This document shows, piece by piece, positions 26,279 through 34,693 of a stretch of 64,000 nucleotides of DNA (within the stretch, counting starts at the first letter, position 1; every line of letters starts with the position of its first letter). The notes below the pieces were generated by a model, which did not search any database, had not been told where the DNA came from, and saw only the letters and a program-made list of their open reading frames with translations. A program made the translations under genes and the position numbers. The stretch is from CAZKRU01 sp964555235. GTDB taxonomy: Bacteria; Verrucomicrobiota; Verrucomicrobiia; Methylacidiphilales; CAMAQI01. Location: positions 13,245 through 77,244 of the forward strand of contig CAZKRU010000006.1 of the NCBI GenBank assembly GCA_964555235.1, given 5' to 3'.

Positions 26279-27106
26279 ATGGAGTGGAAAGCCCCGGCCA
26301 AGATTAATCTGAATCTCCGCGTTCTCGGAAAACGTCCCGACGGATTCCATGCGTTGGAAACCTTGATGATTCCGATCTCGCTCCACGATTCGCTCACCGT
26401 TCAAAAAGCGACGACCGGAATCACGCTCACTTGCTCGGATCCTTCGCTTCCCTGCGATGCAGGAAATCTCGCCTACAAAGCGGCAGCACTCTTTTTTGAG
26501 CATTTTAAAATTCGTGACGGCGTTCACCTTCACCTCGAAAAACGAACCCCGCACGGAGCCGGACTCGGAGGGGGCAGCAGTGATGCCGCGACTGTACTTC
26601 GCGCACTGCGAACCACTTTCAACGTGAATGCCTCCGATGAAGAACTCGCCGGACTCGCCTCAAAACTTGGAAGCGATGTTCCTTTTTTCGTTTATCTGAA
26701 ACCGGCCTGGTGCAAGGGACGCGGAGAAATCATTGAGCCGACTGAGCTTCAAGACGATTACTTCGGACTCTTGGTCCACCCTGGATTCGGAGTTCCGACC
26801 CCGTGGGCCTATCAGACCTACGCAAAATCCCCTCAAACCGGAACCCCCGGAAAATCGACTTCCGACACAGTCCTGCAGAATGATCTGGAACCTCCGGTTT
26901 TTACCAAGTACCATTGGATCTCCACCGTGAAGCAATGGTTCCAACAACAACCGGAAGTCTTCGATGCCCTGATGAGTGGCAGTGGCAGTTCCGTTTTTGC
27001 CCTGACCCATCAACGCGATGGAATTGAATCCCTTCAAGAGCGATTTCGATCTGAATATGGGGCAAACATCTTCGCCACCCCTTTTGAGATCTACCGGAGT
27101 GCCTGA
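26279..27106 (+). CDS. ispE: 4-diphosphocytidyl-2-C-methyl-D-erythritol kinase
   Basis: Phosphorylates CDP-methylerythritol in the non-mevalonate isoprenoid pathway. The GHMP-kinase fold is shown by WKAPAKINLNLRVLGKRPDGFH at the N-terminus, the ATP loop HGAGLGGGSSDAATVL near residue 95 and the C-terminal MSGSGSSVFAL. The 275 residues are typical. I prefer the ATG at 26279, which gives the conserved short N-terminus, over one at 26270. Its stop overlaps by one base with the start of the DUF4388-roadblock gene (TGATG), linking a house-keeping gene to a signalling module. Confidence 0.95.
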   Translation: MEWKAPAKINLNLRVLGKRPDGFHALETLMIPISLHDSLTVQKATTGITLTCSDPSLPCDAGNLAYKAAALFFEHFKIRDGVHLHLEKRTPHGAGLGGGSSDAATVLRALRTTFNVNASDEELAGLASKLGSDVPFFVYLKPAWCKGRGEIIEPTELQDDYFGLLVHPGFGVPTPWAYQTYAKSPQTGTPGKSTSDTVLQNDLEPPVFTKYHWISTVKQWFQQQPEVFDALMSGSGSSVFALTHQRDGIESLQERFRSEYGANIFATPFEIYRSA

Positions 27107-27729
27107 TGACCGTGGCTGATCTCATCCAAGCGGAATGCCTCACACTCCCCGAGGCGATGCTGACGATGCACGAGGCCAAACAGGAGGAAGTGGTCTCGCT
27201 TTATTTTCGCGGCGGAAAGCTGATTCAAGCCTTTGCTGGCGAGCTTTGGGGAAACGACGCCCTGGGACTTCTCTACGATCTTCAAATCACCCATTACACC
27301 ATCGGACCTCTCCCCGTTGGCATTGAAACCGCTTTCGATCATCCGATGGAATCGCTCCTTCCCATTTTCAAAACCATGACGCTCCCTGAAAAGGTGATCC
27401 CCGTTGCTGAGGATATCCCGCCTCACCCGCTCCGATCCCTTTTTCCAGGACTCCTCGGCGTAGCACAGGTCGGCACTCAAACCGTGGAAGTCGAATGGAT
27501 GGCAGACGAAGACGCCTCACCGATTACCTGGGGAGCCGGAACGGTTCAAATGGCTCAAGCGTTGGGAGAAACCTTGGGGTTGGGACGTTTGGAAAAAATG
27601 ACGTTCGGTGTTGCCGCATTTCAAGTCGTCGCGTTCCCCGTTAAAAAAGGGGTGATGATGGCTGTTCAAGAAGCCTCAACTCCCTTGGATGAGTTCGAAA
27701 AAGCCAGCCAACATCTGGCACGGGGATAA
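27106..27729 (+). CDS. DUF4388 plus roadblock/LC7 domain protein
   Basis: The 207-residue protein has an N-terminal DUF4388 (PATAN-like) domain (residues 1-75) with the typical VSLYFRGGKLIQAFAGELWG strand-turn-strand. After a linker comes a roadblock/LC7-like domain (about 110-200) with GETLGLGRLEKMTFG. This C-terminal segment is similar to the tail of the kinase encoded next, so the two share a dimerisation-type module. Roadblock domains pair with each other and often regulate small GTPases such as MglA, but none is nearby. It is the first gene of a three-gene set and is coupled to ispE by a TGATG overlap. No catalytic site is visible. Confidence 0.75.
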   Translation: MTVADLIQAECLTLPEAMLTMHEAKQEEVVSLYFRGGKLIQAFAGELWGNDALGLLYDLQITHYTIGPLPVGIETAFDHPMESLLPIFKTMTLPEKVIPVAEDIPPHPLRSLFPGLLGVAQVGTQTVEVEWMADEDASPITWGAGTVQMAQALGETLGLGRLEKMTFGVAAFQVVAFPVKKGVMMAVQEASTPLDEFEKASQHLARG

Positions 27730-27733
27730 GGTT

Positions 27734-28948
27734 ATGGCAGAACCGATCACCGTTGAAGACTTGCAGCAGGGAACGCCACTCGCCCACTACGAGATCGTGG
27801 ACAGAATCGCACAAGGCGGAATGGGAATTGTCTTCAAAGCCTACGAACCGACGCTTGATCGCGAAGTCGCCATTAAAGTCCTCATGCCAAGTTTTGCGGC
27901 GGACGAACAATACGTGCATGATTTCCAAGGGGAAGCCCAACTCGTCGCGGCCTTGCGACATCCTCATATTATTCCGATCTATTACATCGGCCAAGTGAAT
28001 GAAATTGTTTTTTTCAGCATGGCCTTTATTCGCAATCAAACCCTCGAGACATGGATCCACGAGGGCCATCAAATGTCCTTCGAAGAAGCCAAATGGTTTC
28101 TTTCCCAAGCGGTCTCCGCATTAGATCATGCTGCCGCCTCCGATGTCATTCATCTCGACATCAAGCCATCCAATTTTCTTTTGGATGATGACCAGCATCT
28201 GATTCTCACCGATTTTGGATTGGCAAAAAACATTCGAAAGCACCGGCCCGGAAGTGAAAATGAAGTCTTCGGAACTCCCGGTTATGTTGCTCCCGAACAA
28301 ATTCGAGGCGAGGCCACGGATCTTCGCACGGATATCTACTCGCTCGGCGCCACCTTGTTTCACCTCGTGGTTGGAAAACCGCCCTATGACAGCACGAACC
28401 CGGAAGAAATGATTGAAGGTCATCTGGAATCCCCTTTCCCGGAAGAAAAAGCCTTTGCCGCCGGCGCTCAAGTAAGTCTCGTTCGTTTGATGGAAAAGAT
28501 GCTGGAAAAAGATCCGTCCAAGCGATTTCAAACCTACGCCGAACTGGAAAAAGCGATCGGACAACTGGAAAAGTTTCATTATCACGCCTCTCATCGCCGC
28601 CACGAACATCACACGCCGTTGGAACTTCCCAAGCGGCTTCAACGACTCAAGGAGTTGCCCGGATTATTGGCGGTGGCTTCCATGCAAAAGGAAGGGGTGA
28701 AAACTCACTGGGTGGAAGAAAGAGAAGCGCCATTGGTGGAGTGGGCTCGTGAAATGACCCAGAAATCCGTTGCCATCGGTGAGACCCTCGGGCTCGGAAA
28801 ATTAGTTTCGCTTTGTGTTCGTGTTGAAGGATATCAAGCCATCACAGTGAAAGAAGACGGAGGACGTCTTATGACGGTTCAGGAAGAAGGCGGTGATTTG
28901 GAAGCGACGGAGGTGATATGTCAGGAAATCGCGACAACGAAAAATTAG
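27734..28948 (+). CDS. Ser/Thr protein kinase with C-terminal roadblock/LC7 domain
   Basis: This 404-residue soluble protein has a PknB-type kinase domain (about 18-285) with AQGGMGIVFKAY, K48, D142 in HLDIKPSN and D160 in DFGLAK. The HRD arginine is replaced by Leu, so activation-loop control may be unusual. A His-rich linker (residues 282-293) leads to a roadblock/LC7-like domain (about 300-400) with GETLGLGKLVSL, matching the gene before. There is no membrane segment. The start at 27734 follows AAGG and avoids overlap; an upstream ATG at 27689 lies inside the previous gene. Roadblock domains from three successive genes could pair and bring substrates to the kinase. Confidence 0.85.
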   Translation: MAEPITVEDLQQGTPLAHYEIVDRIAQGGMGIVFKAYEPTLDREVAIKVLMPSFAADEQYVHDFQGEAQLVAALRHPHIIPIYYIGQVNEIVFFSMAFIRNQTLETWIHEGHQMSFEEAKWFLSQAVSALDHAAASDVIHLDIKPSNFLLDDDQHLILTDFGLAKNIRKHRPGSENEVFGTPGYVAPEQIRGEATDLRTDIYSLGATLFHLVVGKPPYDSTNPEEMIEGHLESPFPEEKAFAAGAQVSLVRLMEKMLEKDPSKRFQTYAELEKAIGQLEKFHYHASHRRHEHHTPLELPKRLQRLKELPGLLAVASMQKEGVKTHWVEEREAPLVEWAREMTQKSVAIGETLGLGKLVSLCVRVEGYQAITVKEDGGRLMTVQEEGGDLEATEVICQEIATTKN

Positions 28949-29601
28949 AAAAAGGACTTCAAACGCTCGTGGGAATGGCTGGAGTTCGCTCTGCCTTCAT
29001 CGCGGATCGATCAGGAGTCGTTAAAGCCGCACAAGGCGCGCAAGATGCCGCAACCATCCAGGCGATCGCCAAATATTTCCAACCCCTGCTCGGAACGATT
29101 GAGGCCGCAGGAGAACTCAAACAGCTCAATCTTCGCTATGCGCAAGGTACTCTTTTTTTTAAGGGGATGGCAACCGGCGATCATCTCGCGATGATTTTGG
29201 AATCATCCTGTCAAATCGCCACCCTTCTCCCCTCGATGAACCTGACGATCGTCGGCTTAGAGCGCGCGCTTCAAAATGCGGAGCCCGATCAGACCATGCC
29301 CAAAGATGCAGGACTGGCTCATCTGCTTTCCTCGGCGGAAGAGGCGATTGGAAGCCAAAGTTTTTCAGACTCCAACTTTTTTGGTTCGCTCCGCAGTATC
29401 GCCTTTTTCTACTTCGGCCCAGTTGGCCGCGAGCTCCTGGACAATGGTTTGGACGAACTCTGGCTCACGCTTCCAGTCAAACAGCCTCAGGAAATGAGAT
29501 CCCTCGTCGATTATTTTCTCGAGCGAATCCCCACTCCGATCAAGCGCGAACTCTTTTCCCTGGAAGCCGATCGTCTTCTTCAAAAATACACGCCTCAGTA
29601 A
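28918..29601 (+). CDS. Roadblock/LC7 domain protein with helical tail
   Basis: The 227-residue protein starts with a roadblock/LC7 domain (residues about 8-115): VGMAGVRSAFIADRSGVV is the usual first strand-helix. The C-terminal part (about 125-225), with FYFGPVGRELLDNGLDELW and a final ERIPTPIKRELF, resembles a small helical domain found at the ends of signalling proteins (DUF8082-like, tentative). The start lies 31 bases inside the kinase gene, directly after GGAGGTGAT, a near-perfect ribosome site and one of the strongest in the window. This suggests it is made in excess over the kinase. Confidence 0.75.
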   Translation: MSGNRDNEKLEKGLQTLVGMAGVRSAFIADRSGVVKAAQGAQDAATIQAIAKYFQPLLGTIEAAGELKQLNLRYAQGTLFFKGMATGDHLAMILESSCQIATLLPSMNLTIVGLERALQNAEPDQTMPKDAGLAHLLSSAEEAIGSQSFSDSNFFGSLRSIAFFYFGPVGRELLDNGLDELWLTLPVKQPQEMRSLVDYFLERIPTPIKRELFSLEADRLLQKYTPQ

Positions 29602-29625
29602 TAGTTTCTATCCGACAGATCTCCA

Positions 29626-29692
29626 CACGGAGCGCACCGAGATCACAGAGTTTAAAATGGATCGATCTCCGTGAACTCCGAGTTCTCCGTGC
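29626..29692. repeat. Inverted repeat with 9-base periodic arms (CACGGAG words)
   Basis: The left arm 29626-29650 reads as three 9-base units, CACGGAGCG, CACCGAGAT and CACAGAG. The right arm (29666-29692), reverse-complemented, reads as CACGGAGAA, CTCGGAGTT, CACGGAGA. The arms can pair with each other in more than one register. It sits between the roadblock gene and the acetyltransferase gene. Confidence 0.65.
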
Positions 29693-29759
29693 GAAAAATT
29701 CCCCTCAATCGTCATACTTCCTGCTCGCCAAACTCACCCCTTCGGATTACGCTCCTTCC

Positions 29760-30293
29760 GTGGACCTCAGCCGGTTTTCTTCCGAGCAATTTGAACGTGG
29801 CGTCCCGCGCTGGAAAGAAGCGCTTTGGGTGCTTGTCAAATGTCTCTTCTTCCTGCCCCCCCTTCCTTTCCCCTCCGCATTCCGTGCCATGCTGCTCCGA
29901 CTTTTTGGAGCACGGATCGGAAAAGGATTCGTCATTCGCTCTCAAGTCCACATCTGGATGCCGTGGCGTCTCATTGTCGGAGATCATGTCTGGATCGGGG
30001 AAGAAGCATTCCTGCTCAACCTCGCTCCGATCACGATTGAATCCCACTGCTGCGTTTCCCAGCGCGCCTTTCTCTGCACCGGAACCCACAATCATCGACT
30101 CCCCACTTTCGATCTCATCGCGAAACCCATTATTCTCCGTACTGGATCCTGGATCGCAGCCCAATCCTTTGTCGGACCCGGAGTTGAAATCGGAGAACAA
30201 ACGGTCGTCAGCGCCGGAAGCGTCGTTCTCCGATCCCTCCCACCTCATTCGATCGCTCGCGGAAATCCCGCCCAAGTCACCGGCCCCTGCTAA
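29760..30293 (+). CDS. WcaF-like hexapeptide acetyltransferase
   Basis: The 177-residue left-handed beta-helix acyltransferase starts with GTG. The N-terminus DLSRFSSEQFERG..RWKEALW is typical of WcaF-type sugar acetyltransferases, and hexapeptide turns run from about residue 55 (GARIGKGFVI, VGDHVWIGE) to 170. Catalytic His residues are in GTHNHRLP. It probably acetylates a sugar of an exopolysaccharide or O-antigen. It is followed after three bases by a glycosyltransferase gene, which supports this role. Upstream in-frame codons lack a better start. Confidence 0.85.
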   Translation: MDLSRFSSEQFERGVPRWKEALWVLVKCLFFLPPLPFPSAFRAMLLRLFGARIGKGFVIRSQVHIWMPWRLIVGDHVWIGEEAFLLNLAPITIESHCCVSQRAFLCTGTHNHRLPTFDLIAKPIILRTGSWIAAQSFVGPGVEIGEQTVVSAGSVVLRSLPPHSIARGNPAQVTGPC

Positions 30294-30296
30294 GCC

Positions 30297-31385
30297 ATGG
30301 CACGCGCCCTTCTTCTGAATCAGTTTTCACCGGAAGATCCCGCCCCCACCAGCGCGTACCTTTCCGACTTGAAGGATCTTTTGGAAAAACAAGGAATTGA
30401 AGTCAGTGCCATTGCGGGTTCCCACTCCTACCGCCAACGTCCGGGAAGTTCGGGCTCACGTCTCAAACGAGACCTTCAAACGCTTCTGGAAATTCTTTGG
30501 AACGGCCTCACAACTTCACGTCCCGACCTTGTTCTCTCTCTCAGCTCCCCCCCAGGACTGCTCTTCGTCGCTTGGCTGATTGCACTTCGACATCGTACTC
30601 CTCACGCGCATTGGGCCATGGATCTCCATCCGGATCTCTCTCTGGCTTTTGGTGAAAACCAAGCGGTCGGCACCGTTATGAAATTTCTCATGAAAATCGC
30701 CTATCGTCAGACCCGAGTCGTGGCAACACTCGACGAAGATATGGCTGCTCGCCTTCAAAAAATCTATGGTATTTCGTCTCTCGTCATTCCGCCTTGGCCT
30801 CGAGCCTTCCCACTTCCCACCGACCCCGGCCCCCTCCCTCGCCCACTTTGGCTCTACTCGGGAAACTTGGGACGCGTTCACGAAGAAATCGCACTGCTTC
30901 AAATTCAGACGGTCTTAGAAAAATCAAACTCTCCATTCTCACTCCGATTCCAAGGGAATGGCGCCGAACACCTCGAGTCGAAAATTACAGACATGAATTT
31001 ACTCCAGATCGAACTCACTCCCTACGCACCGAACGAAAAACTGCTCTCCTCCCTTTATGAAGCTCGCGTCTTGGTCGCCTCCTTGCGATCCGAAGCCCAG
31101 GGAATGGTCTTCCCGAGCAAAATTTCCCAGATGATCGGAGTACCACGGCCGCTTCTTTGGATTGGACCCACAAACAGCGCGATCGCTCGTCTCCTCCGAT
31201 CACGACCTCACACCGGAATTTTTAATCCTTCCGAATCAGAAGCCGCCGCAAAATGGATTCGCCAATACGAAACAATGCCGCCCACTTCTGATTTTAAAAA
31301 TTTAACCGATCCCGCTCAGGCGTTTAAGCTCGGGCGTCAGCAATGGCTAGAAGCGCTTTTGCCTCTTTTTCAGAAACCGGCATGA
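30297..31385 (+). CDS. Glycosyltransferase, GT4-like (WcaI type)
   Basis: The 362-residue cytoplasmic enzyme has a GT-B layout. The N-terminal half shows LLLNQFSPEDPAPTSAYLSDL, RPDLVLSLSSPPGLLF and HAHWAMDLHPDLSLAFG. The C-terminal half has LWLYSGNLGRVHE and a late VFPSKISQM, the position of the GT4 EX7E-type donor site, although the first Glu is not in the classical place. It likely adds a sugar during surface polysaccharide synthesis. Its last 62 bases overlap the convergent EVE gene, an unusually long tail-to-tail overlap. Confidence 0.8.
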   Translation: MARALLLNQFSPEDPAPTSAYLSDLKDLLEKQGIEVSAIAGSHSYRQRPGSSGSRLKRDLQTLLEILWNGLTTSRPDLVLSLSSPPGLLFVAWLIALRHRTPHAHWAMDLHPDLSLAFGENQAVGTVMKFLMKIAYRQTRVVATLDEDMAARLQKIYGISSLVIPPWPRAFPLPTDPGPLPRPLWLYSGNLGRVHEEIALLQIQTVLEKSNSPFSLRFQGNGAEHLESKITDMNLLQIELTPYAPNEKLLSSLYEARVLVASLRSEAQGMVFPSKISQMIGVPRPLLWIGPTNSAIARLLRSRPHTGIFNPSESEAAAKWIRQYETMPPTSDFKNLTDPAQAFKLGRQQWLEALLPLFQKPA

Positions 31386-31737
31386 CCGATAAGCGGGACT
31401 GACGGATCAGGGGCATCTCCTTCAAAAAAGAATGCGCCTTGATCGCTTCCAACGAGATCGGCCTCGAAAATGCACGAACTGCCTGCAGTTCCACACAACT
31501 CCAATCCCCCTCTTCCGCCGTTGGATCCGGATACGCCGCTTTGGAAACCTTCGCCAGTCCAACCACCTGCTTCTCCGAAACACTGTGATAAAAGAAAACC
31601 GAATCCCCCACTTTCATTGCGCGTAAAGAATTCCGTGCTTGAAAATTACGAACTCCGGTCCAGAGCGTTTTTTTATCTTTCAGAAATTGCGCAAATGAAT
31701 ACGCCTCAGGCTCCTGCTTCACCAACCAATAATTCAT
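31324..31737 (-). CDS. EVE domain protein
   Basis: A 137-residue single-domain protein of the EVE (PUA-like) family. MNYWLVKQEPEAYSFAQF at the start, WTGVRNFQARNSLRAMKVGD and VFFYHSVSEKQVVGLAKV are diagnostic. EVE domains bind modified bases such as 5-methylcytosine derivatives in DNA or modified RNA. The gene is last in a minus-strand run after yajQ, with a four-base overlap. The 3' end overlaps the glycosyltransferase by 62 bases. Confidence 0.93.
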   Translation of the reverse strand: MNYWLVKQEPEAYSFAQFLKDKKTLWTGVRNFQARNSLRAMKVGDSVFFYHSVSEKQVVGLAKVSKAAYPDPTAEEGDWSCVELQAVRAFSRPISLEAIKAHSFLKEMPLIRQSRLSVMPVSEKEAKALLAIADARA

Positions 31738-32219
31738 GGCCGGAAGTTGGTAAAATTCAGGGCAACTGAAAATTCTTTTTGCTTCAGGGCCGCAATCACG
31801 GACTGGAGGTCGTCCCGATCTTTTCCAGTGACCCGAACCTGTTCATCCTGAATCTGAGACTGCACTTTGAGCTTGAGATCCTTGATTGCTTGCACGATCT
31901 CCTTCGCCACCGGCGTCTCCAATCCCTGCTTGATTTTCAGGATCTGCCGCGCGTGACCCACGGAGGAGATCTCCGGCTCACCCTTTTCGATATTTTTCAG
32001 GCTGACATTTCGACGCGCAAGCTTCCCGAGGACAATCTCCTCAAGCGCTTTGATTTTAAACGCATCCACCGCCGTGAGCTTGAGCTCAAGCTTCTCCAGG
32101 AGAATCTCGGCTTTCGCATCACGGAAATCAAACCGGGTCGCAATTTCCTTGCGAGCCTGATTCAAAGCATTATCGACCTCTTGCAGATCGACTTCAGAAA
32201 CAACGTCGAACGAAGGCAT
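31734..32219 (-). CDS. yajQ: YajQ family nucleotide-binding protein
   Basis: The 161-residue protein begins MPSFDVVSEVDLQEVDNAL and ends VALNFTNFR, both hallmarks of YajQ (DUF520). Members bind nucleotides, cyclic di-GMP in some bacteria, and influence transcription or translation; which applies here is unknown. It lies 11 bases after infA and overlaps the EVE gene by four bases. Its position among translation and RNA-related genes fits a nucleic-acid role. Confidence 0.95.
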   Translation of the reverse strand: MPSFDVVSEVDLQEVDNALNQARKEIATRFDFRDAKAEILLEKLELKLTAVDAFKIKALEEIVLGKLARRNVSLKNIEKGEPEISSVGHARQILKIKQGLETPVAKEIVQAIKDLKLKVQSQIQDEQVRVTGKDRDDLQSVIAALKQKEFSVALNFTNFRP

Positions 32220-32230
32220 AATCGTCTCGT

Positions 32231-32494
32231 TTAGTGGCGGCGACGAAATTGCGTGGGGGGCGGAGCATTGGCCGGACGCGGGGGATCAATTCGTCGAAGA
32301 ATTCGGCCTTTTTGAAGATCATGGGGAGACATCTCCATAATCACACGGTCTCCCGTCGTCAATCGTACAAAATGCTTACGCATCCGTCCCGAGATATGTG
32401 CAAGCACCGGATGCTTGTTATCCAGTTCCACTCGGAACATCGTTCCCGGAAGAATCTGAATAATTCTTCCTTCAATTTGAATTTCATCGGCCAT
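32231..32494 (-). CDS. infA: Translation initiation factor IF-1, with C-terminal extension
   Basis: The 87-residue protein has the S1/OB fold of IF-1: IEGRIIQILPGTMFRVELDN, LAHISGRMRKHFVRL and GDRVIMEMSPHDLQKGRI. IF-1 binds the ribosomal A site during initiation. The usual length is about 72 residues; here a tail of about 18 residues, rich in Pro and Arg (RPANAPPPTQFRRRH), is added. The gene lies 15 bases after prc and before yajQ, not in a ribosomal protein operon, so the genome may have more than one copy. Confidence 0.93.
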   Translation of the reverse strand: MADEIQIEGRIIQILPGTMFRVELDNKHPVLAHISGRMRKHFVRLTTGDRVIMEMSPHDLQKGRILRRIDPPRPANAPPPTQFRRRH

Positions 32495-32509
32495 TTGATT
32501 TCCTCTTCT

Positions 32510-34693
32510 TCACGGTTTCGCCGGCGTGCCCGGAGTCCGGTTCACCATTCCAGCCCAATCCAATAGCACCTGAATCGCCTCTGCCAACTGCAAATCATTG
32601 GGCGCCTCCGGATCTTCCTCTTCCTCACCCTCATCATTCGCCTTCTCCTTTTTGGGAGCTTTCGGCACATGAGACTTTGAAATTTCTTCGAGCGTCGCCG
32701 TCTTCGTCAGATCATCCAACGTCACATCAAAAATCTTTTCCGCCTTGGAGGTATTCTGACGTCGAGCTTTGGTTCGGGCATCACTTCGATCCACAATCTC
32801 CTTCTTCTCCTTCTGACGCTTCGCCTCCTGCAGGGAAACAGATTTCTCCGCAAGGCGCTGACGCAACATCTGAATCTCCTCCATCAAACTCTTAAACTCC
32901 CCGCTTCCTGTCATTCGATCCGAGGAACGCTTCCGCAATGTCTCCACCGCAGTCGCCATCAGCGGAAATTTCTGAAACTTTGCCGGTGCCACTTCGTCAT
33001 AGGGGAGACAGTTCGGAAGATGACTTTCTCCAATCTCACTCGCATCCAATAACGAAGGAACATGAATATCCGGAGTCACCCCTTTTTGTTGAGTGGATCC
33101 TCCGGCAACTCGATAAAACTTACTGATCGTCAGCTTAAGATGTCCCGGGTCGAAGTCATCCCACGATCCCTGAATCCGCGCCAACGGCTCCAACGCCTGA
33201 ACGGTTCCCTTTCCATGGGTATTCGAATCGCCCACGACCACCGCACGACCATAATCCTGAAGTGCACCGGCCACAATTTCCGAGGCCGAGGCACTGAAAT
33301 GACCAACGAGCACTACTAAAGGCCCCCCGTATGAAATTTTTGACTCTTCGTCCCGATATTTCGAGATGCTTCCCGTGCTGTTGCGAACCTGCACCACCGG
33401 GCCCGACTCGATGAACAATCCCGTCAGGCGAATCGCTTCCGTCAATAATCCGCCGCCATTGCGCCGCATATCCAAAATCACCCCTTCAACTTTTTCCGTT
33501 TGGAAACGCTTCAAAAACTTTTCAACATCCTCGGAACAGTTTTCATAAAAACTCGGCAGGAAAACGATTCCAATGCGATGTTTCACCCCTTGTGCATCCG
33601 GAAGATCAACCACCCGACCCTTGGCCTTCGAATCTTTCAGCTCCACTTCATTGCGAGTGATATTGATCACCTGTCGAATCGAAGGATCAGCCGCATTGGC
33701 AGGAATCACCGTGAGTCGCACTTCGGTCCCTGGCTTCCCCCGAATCTGCTTCACCACCTTCTTCAGTCGCATATCAACCACATCGACCACTTCCCCATTA
33801 CCCTGAGCCACTCCTACAATTCGATCATTCGGCTTTAACCGCTTATCGAGATCCGCCGGACCTCCCGGCACGAGACTGACGATCTTGGCATAACCGTCCT
33901 CCGATTTCAGAACCGCTCCGATTCCCGAAAGCTTCATCTCAATGCTGTTGATTTTAAAATCCTCCATGTCATCTCGAGAAAAGTATTCCGAGTGGGGATC
34001 GTAACAGCGGGTCAGACTCTTGAGATAAACATCGAGTACATCCTCAAACCCAAACTCGCGCGACTCCTTGAGCTTCTGCCCGTATCGCTTTGCAATCAGA
34101 CGCAAAGTCTCTTCCGGTTTTTCCTTGTTCAGGCGACCCTGCAGAATTTCAAACTTCATCCGGGCCCGCCACATTTTCTCCGCATCAAGATTATCCTTCG
34201 GCCACGGCTCTTTGGAGCGATCCACTGCGTAGTTCTCGTCAACTGTAAAATCGTATTTTTCCTTCAGCAGTTTCTGAACGAGTTGATCCCGCTCCACCAG
34301 ACGCAGCATGTACCGATCAAAAATCAGAAGAGCCGGCTGAATTTCCCCCTGCTGAATCAGATCATCCAACTGATCTTGATATTTCGCCTTAAACTCATCG
34401 ACATCCGATTGATAAAAAATCATGTGAGAATAATCAAGCGCATCAATATAAGCGGTCAGAAGTTTTTGCGAGATCTCGTCATTCAAACGTTGACGGGAAT
34501 AGTGAGCCCGCTCCAACAACCAGCCCACACTGGCGATCAAACGTTGTACCGGTTTTTGCTGAGCAACGGGAACCAGAAGCGCGGTCGGAGGAGTCGAAAC
34601 CACTTCTACAGGAGGCGCGGCAAATAAATTAAAGGCAACGCCTCCTGCGATCAAAACCATCGAGAAGAATCCGAATTTCCACTTCAAAGACAT
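32510..34693 (-). CDS. prc: Tail-specific C-terminal processing protease
   Basis: This 727-residue periplasmic serine protease has a signal or anchor sequence (residues 7-26, FGFFSMVLIAGGVAFNLFAA), an N-terminal helical domain, a PDZ domain (about 240-330) and an S41 catalytic domain. The nucleophile Ser is in GHFSASASEIVAGAL and the general-base Lys in THGKGTVQ. A C-terminal DUF3340-like region with a Lys-rich coil ends the protein. Prc trims C-termini and controls peptidoglycan hydrolases. The start overlaps the serS stop by ten bases. Confidence 0.93.
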   Translation of the reverse strand: MSLKWKFGFFSMVLIAGGVAFNLFAAPPVEVVSTPPTALLVPVAQQKPVQRLIASVGWLLERAHYSRQRLNDEISQKLLTAYIDALDYSHMIFYQSDVDEFKAKYQDQLDDLIQQGEIQPALLIFDRYMLRLVERDQLVQKLLKEKYDFTVDENYAVDRSKEPWPKDNLDAEKMWRARMKFEILQGRLNKEKPEETLRLIAKRYGQKLKESREFGFEDVLDVYLKSLTRCYDPHSEYFSRDDMEDFKINSIEMKLSGIGAVLKSEDGYAKIVSLVPGGPADLDKRLKPNDRIVGVAQGNGEVVDVVDMRLKKVVKQIRGKPGTEVRLTVIPANAADPSIRQVINITRNEVELKDSKAKGRVVDLPDAQGVKHRIGIVFLPSFYENCSEDVEKFLKRFQTEKVEGVILDMRRNGGGLLTEAIRLTGLFIESGPVVQVRNSTGSISKYRDEESKISYGGPLVVLVGHFSASASEIVAGALQDYGRAVVVGDSNTHGKGTVQALEPLARIQGSWDDFDPGHLKLTISKFYRVAGGSTQQKGVTPDIHVPSLLDASEIGESHLPNCLPYDEVAPAKFQKFPLMATAVETLRKRSSDRMTGSGEFKSLMEEIQMLRQRLAEKSVSLQEAKRQKEKKEIVDRSDARTKARRQNTSKAEKIFDVTLDDLTKTATLEEISKSHVPKAPKKEKANDEGEEEEDPEAPNDLQLAEAIQVLLDWAGMVNRTPGTPAKP

